From: CAXRBC01 sp041158045
GTDB lineage: Bacteria > Actinomycetota > Acidimicrobiia > Acidimicrobiales > Ilumatobacteraceae
DNA: 30,352 nt
Assembly: GCA_041158045.1 (NCBI GenBank)
Contig: JBEBCD010000014.1
Location: 1 to 30,352 of the forward strand
Direction: 5' to 3'
Shown: positions 24,283-30,352 of the stretch, piece after piece
Numbering within the stretch: position 1 is the stretch's first letter
Layout: each line of letters begins with the position of its first letter
Notes under the pieces: generated by a model
Database searches by the model: none
Seen by the model: only the letters and a program-made list of their open reading frames with translations
Told to the model about the DNA's origin: nothing
Program-made: the position numbers and the translations under genes

Positions 24283-24938
24283 GGGGCCACGCTAGACGCC
24301 GCGCGCGTCACGGAGAGGACGGCATCGCCGCAGGCGCCCGCGAGCAGCGCGGCGAGCGCCGCGTGCTCCGCGTCGTCGACCGCGAGCCCCCAGCGCCACT
24401 TCACCGCCACCCACCCCTGCGCGTAGCCGCACCTGTCCAGTGCGGGCAGCCACTCCGCGGGGTCCCGGTCGGACTTGGACCTGTTGGACGACGCCGACAC
24501 CGCGACGAGGGCGCGCGGGTCGTCGAGATCGTTGGCGTACGCCGAGCGCGCCGTCGACGACCACGCCCACGCGCCCGAGTCCCACGCCTCCTTGAGCGGC
24601 ACCATGTGGTCGACGTCGAGTCGCCCCGCCGAGTCGGTGACGAGCCCGTCGTACGCGGAGGTCCAGGCGCCGCGGATGATCGTGCAGCGGCCCGTCACCG
24701 CGACGGTGCTCGCGCGCTCGAGCACCTCGGCCCGCGTGTTGCGACAATCCCGGTCCGCGTCGATCCAGTGGCGAAATGCGCCGCGCGAGTAGCGCGGCGA
24801 GGCCGGCGCCGACTCGGGCGCGCGCACGAGCGCGGCCAGGGCGTCGCGGGCCGTGATCGCGTCGGCCGCGGCGGGGCCGGCGAGCGGCACGGCGGCCGAC
24901 GCGAGGGCGACGGCGACGACCCTCGCGATGCGGCGCAC
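24279..24938 (-). CDS. Secreted HNH endonuclease (DUF1524/GmrSD C-terminal-like)
   Basis: This 219-aa protein has a signal peptide (RIARVVAVALASAAVPLAGPAAADA), then an HNH domain. The core is GRLDVDHMVPLKEAWDSGAW (catalytic D-H pair), RSAYANDLDDPRALVAVSASSNRSKSDRDPAEWLP and a Cys-Gly-Tyr segment (DRCGYAQGWVAVKWRW). Such exported HNH proteins are frequent in actinobacteria and may degrade external DNA. GTG 24938 is chosen because TACCCT lies exactly 6 nt upstream and the signal peptide starts there. It lies between a USP gene and heliorhodopsin, with which it shares GTGA. Confidence 0.9.
   Translation of the reverse strand: MRRIARVVAVALASAAVPLAGPAAADAITARDALAALVRAPESAPASPRYSRGAFRHWIDADRDCRNTRAEVLERASTVAVTGRCTIIRGAWTSAYDGLVTDSAGRLDVDHMVPLKEAWDSGAWAWSSTARSAYANDLDDPRALVAVSASSNRSKSDRDPAEWLPALDRCGYAQGWVAVKWRWGLAVDDAEHAALAALLAGACGDAVLSVTRAASSVAP
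24289..24294 (-). promoter_or_regulatory. Candidate -10 (TAGCGT) for heliorhodopsin inside the HNH gene
   Basis: On the minus strand TAGCGT is followed by GGCCCC and the GTG start. It is identical to the hexamer before nnrD and could give a leaderless heliorhodopsin mRNA independent of the upstream genes. Confidence 0.45.
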
Positions 24939-24944
24939 CCACGA

Positions 24945-24950
24945 AGGGTA
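24945..24950 (-). promoter_or_regulatory. Candidate -10 (TACCCT) of the HNH gene
   Basis: TACCCT is followed by 6 nt and the GTG start. The same hexamer and spacing occur before the neighbouring USP gene. Confidence 0.45.
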
Positions 24951-24964
24951 CGCGAGTCGGCGCG

Positions 24965-25429
24965 CTAGTCGGCGCGGCGGGTCCGCGGCGGCGGGACGAC
25001 CACCACCGGGCAGTGCGAGTGCGTCGCGACCTGCTGCGCGACGGAGCCGAGGACGAGCCCGACGAAGCCGCCATGCCCGCGGCTGCCCACCACGACGACG
25101 TCCGCGCGCTGCGACTCCTCGACGAGGAAGCCGGCGGGCGAGCGCTGCTCGACCTTGCCCATCACGTAGTCGCCGGCGATCGCCTTGGCCGACGTGATGG
25201 CGCCCGAGACGACGCGCTCCGCCTGGCGCTGCATGTCGTCGGGCGACACGCCGACCATCGGCACCATGCCGCCCGGGTCGATCATGAGCGGCATCGTCCA
25301 GCCGTGAAGGATCTCGAGCAGGGCGCCGTGCGCCCGCGCCTCGTGCGCCGCCCACCGCACCGCCCGATCCGATGCGGGCGAGCCGTCGGTGCCGACGATC
25401 ACCCGGCGGATCTCGTGCGCATCGTCCAT
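24965..25429 (-). CDS. Universal stress protein (UspA family)
   Basis: This 154-aa single USP domain has RRVIVGTDGSPASDRAVRWAAHEA at the N-terminus and the ATP-binding signature VVGSRGHGGFVGLVLGSVAQQVATHSHCPVVVV at the C-terminus. Both nucleotide-binding parts are intact. It is similar in build to the USP at 8818-9267, and both have the LLDP/MIDP-type segment after HVW/HGW. ATG 25429 has TACCCT exactly 6 nt upstream. It lies 26 nt before the HNH gene on the same strand, so a USP-HNH-heliorhodopsin transcript is possible. Confidence 0.92.
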   Translation of the reverse strand: MDDAHEIRRVIVGTDGSPASDRAVRWAAHEARAHGALLEILHGWTMPLMIDPGGMVPMVGVSPDDMQRQAERVVSGAITSAKAIAGDYVMGKVEQRSPAGFLVEESQRADVVVVGSRGHGGFVGLVLGSVAQQVATHSHCPVVVVPPPRTRRAD

Positions 25430-25435
25430 GGCGCG

Positions 25436-25441
25436 AGGGTA
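25436..25441 (-). promoter_or_regulatory. Candidate -10 (TACCCT) of the USP gene
   Basis: TACCCT is followed by 6 nt and the ATG; leaderless architecture. Confidence 0.5.
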
Positions 25442-25508
25442 CGGAGCCGGGGCTGCGGCGCGGGCGTACGCACGTACCGATCGTGCGGCGCGCGAGCGCG
25501 CCGCACCC

Positions 25509-25655
25509 TCACCCGGCGGCGCGGCGGCAGCGATCGGAGCAGTACCTCACGGACGGCCAGTCGCGGGCCCACTTGCGCCGCCACTCGTACTCGCGTCCGC
25601 AGCTCGCGCAGACCTTGGGGTCGTGGCCGCCCTTGCGCGCGGCGCGGCGCGTCAG
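25509..25655 (-). CDS. DUF2256 small zinc-ribbon-like protein, apparent CTG start
   Basis: This 48-aa protein matches DUF2256 almost end to end: a basic start, K-CASCGREYEWRRKWARDW, then VRYCSDRCRR. Four cysteines (C16, C19, C39, C43) form a likely zinc site. No ATG, GTG or TTG lies in frame upstream within reach. CTG at 25655-25653 gives exactly the family length and a CTGA overlap with the lipoprotein stop. DUF2256 genes are often found beside cryptochrome/photolyase-related genes; here a heliorhodopsin lies three genes downstream. Function unknown. Confidence 0.85.
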   Translation of the reverse strand: MTRRAARKGGHDPKVCASCGREYEWRRKWARDWPSVRYCSDRCRRAAG

Positions 25656-27175
25656 GTGCCGACGCGACGCTCGAAGGTCGCGACCTGCGCGGGCATCGCG
25701 TACGGCGCCGCGCCGCACTTGCCCGTGCCGGCGCCGGCGATCGAGAGGGTCTCCATGCCGCCGGACGACTGCATCGTCGCGTAGATGCGGGTGGTCGGGA
25801 GCGTCATCGCGGACTCGGCCGCCGCGAGGCCGTCGAAGCAGGCGACCTCGCCCGGCTTCACCGCGGTGAACGCCGGGTTGCGCAGGCCCGACGCCTCGGG
25901 GCGGAACTCGTAGACGCCCGTCGGGAGGCCCGGGATCTGCGTCTCGTTGCCGATGGAGAAGCGGAGGCGGCCGTCGTACGTGTAGCGCGGGAAGAGCGCG
26001 ATGTGCAGGTCCTCCCACGCCGAGCGGTCGCGCATGCCGGGCGCGAGCCAGACGCCCGAGAGCGTGCCCGGGTAGTCGTGGTCGGGGCGACCGCACTCGC
26101 CGTCGCTCTCGAGCGTCGCGTAGAGCTGGTCGCGCAGCGCCGGCTCGAAGAGGTCGAGCACGCAGATCGCGCTCGCCCAGCGCGGTGTGTAGGCGCCCGG
26201 ATCGATGCGGTGCTCCATCGGCCGCGACACGTCGGTCGCGCCGATGTCCCAGCCGTGCGCGTAGCCCGAGGCGCGGCCCAGGCGATCGCCGGCCTTGACC
26301 GGGATGTCGAGGAACGACCACATGCAGACCTCGGCCTCGTCCTGACCGCGGTTGCACTCCTCGCGCACGGCGGGGTCCTCCACCGCGTCGAGCCAGGCCT
26401 GCGGGACGTCGTCCACGTGGTTGAAGATCAGGTACGTCGAGTCGCAGAGGTGCAGCGACACCATGTACTCCTCGTAGGTCGCGGAGGAGCCCGACGCCGT
26501 CTTGCCGACGTAGACGTTGCGGGCGAGACCGACGAGCGTGAGGTCCGCCGGGGCCTTGATCGGGTCGATGAGCGCGGTGCGGCGCGGGATGCCCTGATCA
26601 TCGACGGACTTCTGGGCCGCGACGTGCACGTTGTGGTGCGGGACGGGCAGCGCGTGCGATCCGGGCTGGCTGTAGCCGAGCGGCCTGATGAAGCCGATCT
26701 GGTCGGCCGGCGTCGGGAGCACCGAGAGCGGCGTCGCCGTGCACTTGGGCGCGCGCGGCGCGGTGGTGGTGATGTCCCAGTTCCACGAGAAGTAGTCCGG
26801 CTCGTCGGTCATCGGCGCGTTGCCGCCGCCACCGCTCATGTCGGCGCCCATCTTCTGCCAGACGAGTGCGCCGCTCGCGTCGGCGGCGCAGATGCCCGTG
26901 CCGTTGGGGATGCTCGCCGTCTCGCCGTCGGTGGAGCACGGCGTGCCGAGATCGGACTCCGAGAGTCGCTGGCCGTCCTGCCCGCCGCCGGACATGCCGC
27001 CCTGGTCGCCCGACATGCCGGACTGGTCGCCGGACATGCCCGACTGGTCGTCGGACTGCGGCGAGGTCTCGTCGCCGCCACCTCCGCCGCCGCAGGCGGC
27101 GAGGGTCAGTGCGGCGACGAGTGCGAGGGCGACGCGGCGGGGGCGGCGATGCTGGACGTGACGGCGGATGCGCAT
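25652..27175 (-). CDS. Lipoprotein with possible M23-like domain
   Basis: This 507-aa protein has a lipobox LTLAAC (Cys28), followed by Gly-rich sequence and three DQSGMSG-type heptads, a surface linker. The body contains GFIRPLGYSQPGSHALPVPHHNVHVA, VKAGDRLGRASGYAHGWDIGATD and CVLDLFEPALRDQLYATL. The order resembles degenerate M23 (lytic beta-barrel) domains of secreted proteins, but a full zinc site is not evident, so enzymatic activity is doubtful. ATG 27175 has TACGAT exactly 6 nt upstream. Its stop overlaps the DUF2256 start, so the two are probably translationally coupled. Family assignment is tentative. Confidence 0.75.
   Translation of the reverse strand: MRIRRHVQHRRPRRVALALVAALTLAACGGGGGGDETSPQSDDQSGMSGDQSGMSGDQGGMSGGGQDGQRLSESDLGTPCSTDGETASIPNGTGICAADASGALVWQKMGADMSGGGGNAPMTDEPDYFSWNWDITTTAPRAPKCTATPLSVLPTPADQIGFIRPLGYSQPGSHALPVPHHNVHVAAQKSVDDQGIPRRTALIDPIKAPADLTLVGLARNVYVGKTASGSSATYEEYMVSLHLCDSTYLIFNHVDDVPQAWLDAVEDPAVREECNRGQDEAEVCMWSFLDIPVKAGDRLGRASGYAHGWDIGATDVSRPMEHRIDPGAYTPRWASAICVLDLFEPALRDQLYATLESDGECGRPDHDYPGTLSGVWLAPGMRDRSAWEDLHIALFPRYTYDGRLRFSIGNETQIPGLPTGVYEFRPEASGLRNPAFTAVKPGEVACFDGLAAAESAMTLPTTRIYATMQSSGGMETLSIAGAGTGKCGAAPYAMPAQVATFERRVGT
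26991..27053 (-). repeat. Three tandem 21-bp units encoding DQSGMSG-type heptads
   Basis: Units at 26991-27011, 27012-27032 and 27033-27053 differ at only a few positions. They lie in the linker just after the lipobox and could vary in copy number. Confidence 0.8.
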
Positions 27176-27181
27176 GCGGCG

Positions 27182-27187
27182 ATCGTA
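27182..27187 (-). promoter_or_regulatory. Candidate -10 (TACGAT) of the lipoprotein gene
   Basis: TACGAT is followed by exactly 6 nt and the ATG at 27175. Confidence 0.5.
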
Positions 27188-27233
27188 GATCGGGTGACGG
27201 GCCCCGATGGTGCCGGGCCCGGCCCGCGGGGCG

Positions 27234-28580
27234 TCAGTGCGACGCGGCCGACGCGGCCCAGTCGCGCGTCGCCGCGACGAACCCGTCGAGGATCTCGTCC
27301 GTCACCTCGAGCGACAGCGCGATGAACCCGCGCCGCGCCAGGTAGTACCCGCGCTCGAGCATCGCGAAGAAGTAGAGCTCCTTCCAGCGGTCGTCGCCGC
27401 GGGCCGCGTCGGCGACCGTGCGGACGGGACCCGGGGTGCCGTGGACGTTCATCATCGAGCCGCGGCCCGCGGCATGGAGCGGCACGCCGCAGTCGGCGAA
27501 GATTGCGTTGAGGGCCTCGCGGAGGGCGTCGCCGCGCGCGTTGACCGCACGGACCGCCCCCGGCGTGAGGACGTGACGCAGCGCGGCGACGCCGGCGGAC
27601 ATGGACACCGGGTTGTTGTTGAACGTCCCGGCGTGCGCGAGCGGGGATGGCGCGGGGCGCGCCGCGCGCCCGGCGCGCGGCGCCATTGCCATCGGGTGCG
27701 GCGAGAAGACGCTCATCACGTCCGCGCGGCCGCCGAACGCGCCGAAGCTGAAGCCGCCACCCAGGTACTTGCCGAGCGTGGTGAGGTCGGGCGCGATGCC
27801 GAGCTCGCCCTGCAGGCCCGCGGGGCCGAGGCGCGACGTCATGACCTCGTCGAAGATGAGCGGCACGTCGTGCGCGTCGCACAGCTCGCGCAATCGGCCG
27901 AGGAACTCCGGCGTGCCCGGGATGCACCCCGCGCTGCCGAGGAGCGGCTCGACGATCGCGCACCCGAGCGGCGCGGTGCCGGCGGCGTGCGCGGCGAACG
28001 GCGCGTCGAGGGAGGCCGCGTCGTTGAAGTCGGCGAGGTGGTAGTCGTGCGGGACGTTGATCGGGCTCGGCGCGTCGCCGAAGGTCAGCACGCCGCCGTG
28101 GTAGCCGCCGCGCATCGCGAGCACGCCGCGGCGGCCGGTGGCGTGGAGGGCGGCGGAGATGGCGTAGACGTTGGCCTCGGTGCCGGAGTTCGTGAAGCGG
28201 ATGCGCTCGATGCTCGGGAACCGCGCGGTGACGAGCTCGGCGAGCTCGACCTCGTGGGCCTGCGTCGCGCCGACCGACCAGCCGCGGTCGAGCGTGACGG
28301 CGACGGCGTCGCGCACCGCGGCGGGGGCATGGCCGAGGAGGCCGGCGGTGTAGTTGCCGAGGAGGTCCGCGTAGCGGTGGCCGTCGGCGTCGACGAGCCA
28401 CGGACCGTCGGCGTGCGTGACGCGGAAGGGGAAGGGGTCGAAGTGCAGGACCGTGCGCGTGTGGCCGCCGGGGAGGACGCGGGTGGCGCGGTCGTGGAGG
28501 GCGCGCGAGGCGGGGCGGGCGGCGGCGTAGCGCGCGCGGGTCGCGAGGAGCAGGTCGTCGAGGCGCCCCGGCCCTGCCAT
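27234..28580 (-). CDS. Class III aminotransferase, glutamate-1-semialdehyde aminomutase-like
   Basis: This 448-aa PLP enzyme has the GSA-aminomutase/aminotransferase pattern: VLPGGHTRTVLHFDPFPF, DADGHRYADLLGNYTAGLLGH, RFTNSGTEANVYAISAAL (PLP phosphate loop), GGYHGG, LIFDEVMTSRLG and the PLP lysine in LGKYLGGGFSFGAFGG. The C-terminus has GFIALSLEVTDEILDGF. It is less canonical than HemL, for example in a Pro/Ala-rich insert after HPMAMAP, so another amino substrate is possible and hemL is not asserted. ATG 28580 has TACATT exactly 6 nt upstream. It is divergent from the glycosyltransferase gene. Confidence 0.88.
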   Translation of the reverse strand: MAGPGRLDDLLLATRARYAAARPASRALHDRATRVLPGGHTRTVLHFDPFPFRVTHADGPWLVDADGHRYADLLGNYTAGLLGHAPAAVRDAVAVTLDRGWSVGATQAHEVELAELVTARFPSIERIRFTNSGTEANVYAISAALHATGRRGVLAMRGGYHGGVLTFGDAPSPINVPHDYHLADFNDAASLDAPFAAHAAGTAPLGCAIVEPLLGSAGCIPGTPEFLGRLRELCDAHDVPLIFDEVMTSRLGPAGLQGELGIAPDLTTLGKYLGGGFSFGAFGGRADVMSVFSPHPMAMAPRAGRAARPAPSPLAHAGTFNNNPVSMSAGVAALRHVLTPGAVRAVNARGDALREALNAIFADCGVPLHAAGRGSMMNVHGTPGPVRTVADAARGDDRWKELYFFAMLERGYYLARRGFIALSLEVTDEILDGFVAATRDWAASAASH

Positions 28581-28586
28581 CGCACG

Positions 28587-28608
28587 AATGTAGGGCGTTT
28601 CGTATGCT
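28587..28608. promoter_or_regulatory. Two divergent candidate -10 boxes in a 36-bp intergenic region
   Basis: The minus-strand TACATT (28587-28592) is 6 nt before the aminotransferase ATG. The plus-strand TATGCT (28603-28608) is 8 nt before the glycosyltransferase ATG. Each gene's -35 region must lie inside the other gene's 5' coding end. Confidence 0.45.
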
Positions 28609-28616
28609 CGTGCCGA

Positions 28617-30059
28617 ATGCGGCGCATCGACTCCGCGACCGCCCGTCGACTGGTGCTCGTCACGGCGGGCGTCGCATACGTCGCCCTCATGTGGCGCGAG
28701 ATCATCACCCACGACAAGTGGCGCGACGAGGGGCGCGCATGGCTCATCGCCTACGAGTCGGCGACGCCATGGGACGTCGTGCGCAACATGCGATACGACG
28801 GCAAGCCCCCGCTCTGGAACCTGATCCTCTGGGCACTCATCCAGATCTCGCCCTCGTACGCAGCCATCAAGATCGTCCCGATCCTCGCGGCGCCCATCGT
28901 CGCGTGGCTCGTGATCCGCACCAGCGAGCTCGGAGCACTCGAGCGGCTCGGCCTGCTCGCCACCTTCATCCTCACCGGCGGCTACATGGTGCTCGCACGT
29001 GACTACGTCGTGATGATGGTCCTGCTCCTGGTGCTCGTGTTGCGGATGCGCGTCGATCGGCTCGGATGGGGGATCGCCGTCCTCCTCGCCGTCTTTGCGA
29101 CGGTCAACTTCTTCTCCTTCGTCATCACCGCCGCGATCCTCGGTGCCCACCTCATGGTGGAGGTGGGCCGGCCGCTCTTGCGGGGTCGCGCCCCGGCATG
29201 GCGGCGGATCGTGCCGGTCGCGCTGCCCGCCGCGATGATGGCGATCAGCCTCGTGGGATTCATCCCATCGGACGACAACACGATCGCCGCGGCGCGCGGA
29301 TCGGGAGACCTCCCCGTGCGGATCGCGCTGATGCGGGCGATCACATGGACGTTCGTCCCCTTCCGATGGAACATGTGGGGATTCGAGAAGGGCGAGGAGA
29401 TCGCGGCGCTCGTCGTCGTCGCACTGATCCTCTGGGTCGCCTGGCGTCACTCGACCTGGCTGGGCTGGTGGGCGACGCTGGGGCTCGCGCTGCTCCTCGG
29501 CAACCACGTCTACGGTCATGCGCCCGAGTGGCGACATCGTCTCGCGATGACGGCCTTCGCTTTCGGCGTGTACCTGTGCGCACGGCGTGGCGGATCCCGC
29601 GGACTGGCGGTCGTCGCGCTGGGCGTCGGCCTCGTCGTGCCACAGATCTTCGCGCAACGATGGGGTGCGGGCTACGAGATCTACCACGAGCGTCCCTTCT
29701 CGAATGCGGGACGCACGGCCGCCGTCGTCGCGCGCGAGTGTGGTGAGGGCTGCACGGTCGTGGGCGACTGGGGCGGCGTCGTCGAATCCGTCTCGGCGCA
29801 TCTCGACGGTCGGCGGATCTTCTACGTGAACCGCGACGAATTCGGCACCTACGCGACCTACGTCCCCGATCGGGTCGAGGTGACGTGGGACGCGGCGCGG
29901 CGCGCCATCGAGCGATTCCCCGACGCGGTGCTCGTGACGTCGATCCTGCAAGACCCGGTCCCGGCGGACTTCGGACTCGTCGCCGAATTCACGGGGTCGC
30001 TCGCGGGCCTCGAGGACTTCGCGGTCTACCGCCGGATCGACACCACGGTCTCGCCGTGA
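28617..30059 (+). CDS. GT-C fold membrane glycosyltransferase-like protein
   Basis: This 480-aa protein has about 9-10 hydrophobic helices. Near the N-terminus, after helix 1, is THDKWRDEGRAWLIAYESAT, with the acidic D/E motif expected of the first external loop of GT39/GT83-type (GT-C) enzymes. The C-terminal ~120 residues form a soluble domain (ECGEGCTVVGDWGGVVESVSAHL and on to FAVYRRID). Such enzymes transfer sugars from polyprenyl-phosphate donors outside the membrane. The substrate is unknown, and the family call rests on topology plus the acidic loop. ATG 28617; no Shine-Dalgarno, likely leaderless. Confidence 0.72.
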   Translation: MRRIDSATARRLVLVTAGVAYVALMWREIITHDKWRDEGRAWLIAYESATPWDVVRNMRYDGKPPLWNLILWALIQISPSYAAIKIVPILAAPIVAWLVIRTSELGALERLGLLATFILTGGYMVLARDYVVMMVLLLVLVLRMRVDRLGWGIAVLLAVFATVNFFSFVITAAILGAHLMVEVGRPLLRGRAPAWRRIVPVALPAAMMAISLVGFIPSDDNTIAAARGSGDLPVRIALMRAITWTFVPFRWNMWGFEKGEEIAALVVVALILWVAWRHSTWLGWWATLGLALLLGNHVYGHAPEWRHRLAMTAFAFGVYLCARRGGSRGLAVVALGVGLVVPQIFAQRWGAGYEIYHERPFSNAGRTAAVVARECGEGCTVVGDWGGVVESVSAHLDGRRIFYVNRDEFGTYATYVPDRVEVTWDAARRAIERFPDAVLVTSILQDPVPADFGLVAEFTGSLAGLEDFAVYRRIDTTVSP

Positions 30060-30075
30060 CGCACGTACCGCGTCG

Positions 30076-30152
30076 TGGTGGGCGCGACCGGACTCGAACC
30101 GGGGACCTCCACCATGTCAAGGTGGCGCTCTAACCAACTGAGCTACGCGCCC
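30076..30152 (-). tRNA. tRNA-Val (anticodon GAC)
   Basis: On the minus strand there is a complete cloverleaf. The acceptor is GGGCGCG/CGCGCCC and the D-arm GCTC-AGTTGGTTA-GAGC. The anticodon stem CCACC/GGTGG has loop TTGACAT (GAC, valine). The T-loop is TTCGAGT, with one mismatched pair at the base of the T-stem. The discriminator is A at 30079, and CCA is encoded (30078-30076). A TAGGCT box 12 nt upstream (30165-30170) is a candidate -10. Confidence 0.95.
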
Positions 30153-30229
30153 GAAGGCGTCGTCAGCCTACCGACGCCGCACGGCCCGGGGTCCGGTGTG
30201 CGATGCGGCGCGGACCGCCGGGTGCGGGG

Positions 30230-30352
30230 TCAGGCGGGGAGGGAGCGCATCCAGGAGATCGTGCGGGCGAGACCCGTCGCGAGGTCGGTCGTCGGCCGCC
30301 AGCCGAGACGCGCCGCCGCGAGCGCGAGATCCGGCCGACGCTGCTGCGGGTC
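30230..30352 (-). CDS. Nucleotide-sugar epimerase/UDP-glucuronate decarboxylase-like, C-terminus only
   Basis: The gene is cut by the window edge; the last 40 codons are present. They read DPQQRRPDLALAAARLGWRP, followed by TTDLATGLARTISWMRSLPA. This is the characteristic end of extended SDR enzymes such as UDP-glucuronate decarboxylase and dTDP-glucose 4,6-dehydratase (DPxxRxPD...LGWxPxxxLxxGLxxTIxW). Exact substrate cannot be told. It is upstream of, and on the same strand as, the tRNA. With the GT-C enzyme nearby it may mark a surface-glycan region continuing to the right. Confidence 0.85.
   Translation of the reverse strand, partial: DPQQRRPDLALAAARLGWRPTTDLATGLARTISWMRSLPA

Noticed and set aside
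27234..28580. Assignment as hemL (tetrapyrrole synthesis)
   Set aside because: The PLP motifs fit the GSA family broadly, but the Pro/Ala-rich insert and lack of any heme gene nearby make the exact substrate uncertain.
30156..30178. GGCGTCG/CGACGCC hairpin as terminator of the epimerase gene
   Set aside because: It is a 7-bp stem overlapping the candidate tRNA promoter, too weak to call.

Overview
The window is very GC-rich and densely coded. It looks like a chromosomal segment of a monoderm actinobacterium. Evidence: a secretin-less Tad/Flp pilus operon, a SipW-type (S26B) signal peptidase homologue, a heliorhodopsin (a family known mainly from monoderms), many GTG starts, and several genes whose -10-like hexamer (TAnnnT) lies 6 nt before the start codon, as expected for leaderless mRNAs. 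A deep-branching class such as Thermoleophilia is a guess. I see no IS element, phage gene, CRISPR array or rRNA. There is one tRNA.

Layout. (1) 245-988: orphan LuxR-type regulator, followed by tandem perfect hairpins. (2) 1158-8861: Tad pilus operon (flp, two TadE/G-like pseudopilins, cpaB, cpaE, cpaF, tadB, tadC, prepilin peptidase) in which nearly every junction is a 4-nt start/stop overlap. It ends with an amino-acid permease in the same overlapping chain. (3) 8818-10272: a USP gene and an NAD(P)HX dehydratase, divergent. (4) 13811-10265 (minus): operon of a beta-CASP metallo-beta-lactamase RNase-like protein, a baeRF/host-attachment-like protein and an ABC-2 exporter. (5) 18898-13932 (minus): LuxR response regulator, large secreted protein, polytopic membrane protein, SipW-like protein whose nucleophile serine is alanine, and a collagen-like secreted protein. 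This looks like a regulated cell-surface or matrix system. (6) 19097-20885: Hsp20 and a convergent phosphoribosyltransferase/dienelactone-hydrolase fusion. (7) 21008-23499: fasciclin-domain protein, SDR oxidoreductase and a LuxR protein with two degenerate receiver domains. (8) 27175-23533 (minus): lipoprotein, DUF2256 zinc-ribbon protein (apparent CTG start), USP, secreted HNH nuclease, heliorhodopsin. (9) 27234-30059: GSA-aminotransferase-like enzyme divergent from a GT-C membrane glycosyltransferase. (10) tRNA-Val(GAC) and the C-terminus of a nucleotide-sugar epimerase/decarboxylase at the right edge.

Overall theme: surface appendages and secreted matrix proteins interleaved with stress functions (USPs, Hsp20, PRTase-DLH, MBL/baeRF) and a photoreceptor. 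Most notable are the heliorhodopsin overlapping a secreted nuclease gene and carrying its own candidate promoter, the apparently inactive SipW-like protein in a collagen/secreted-protein operon, two apparent CTG start codons at CTGA overlaps, and a possible Shine-Dalgarno-sequestering switch in the flp leader. All calls are from reading the sequence; no searches were run.
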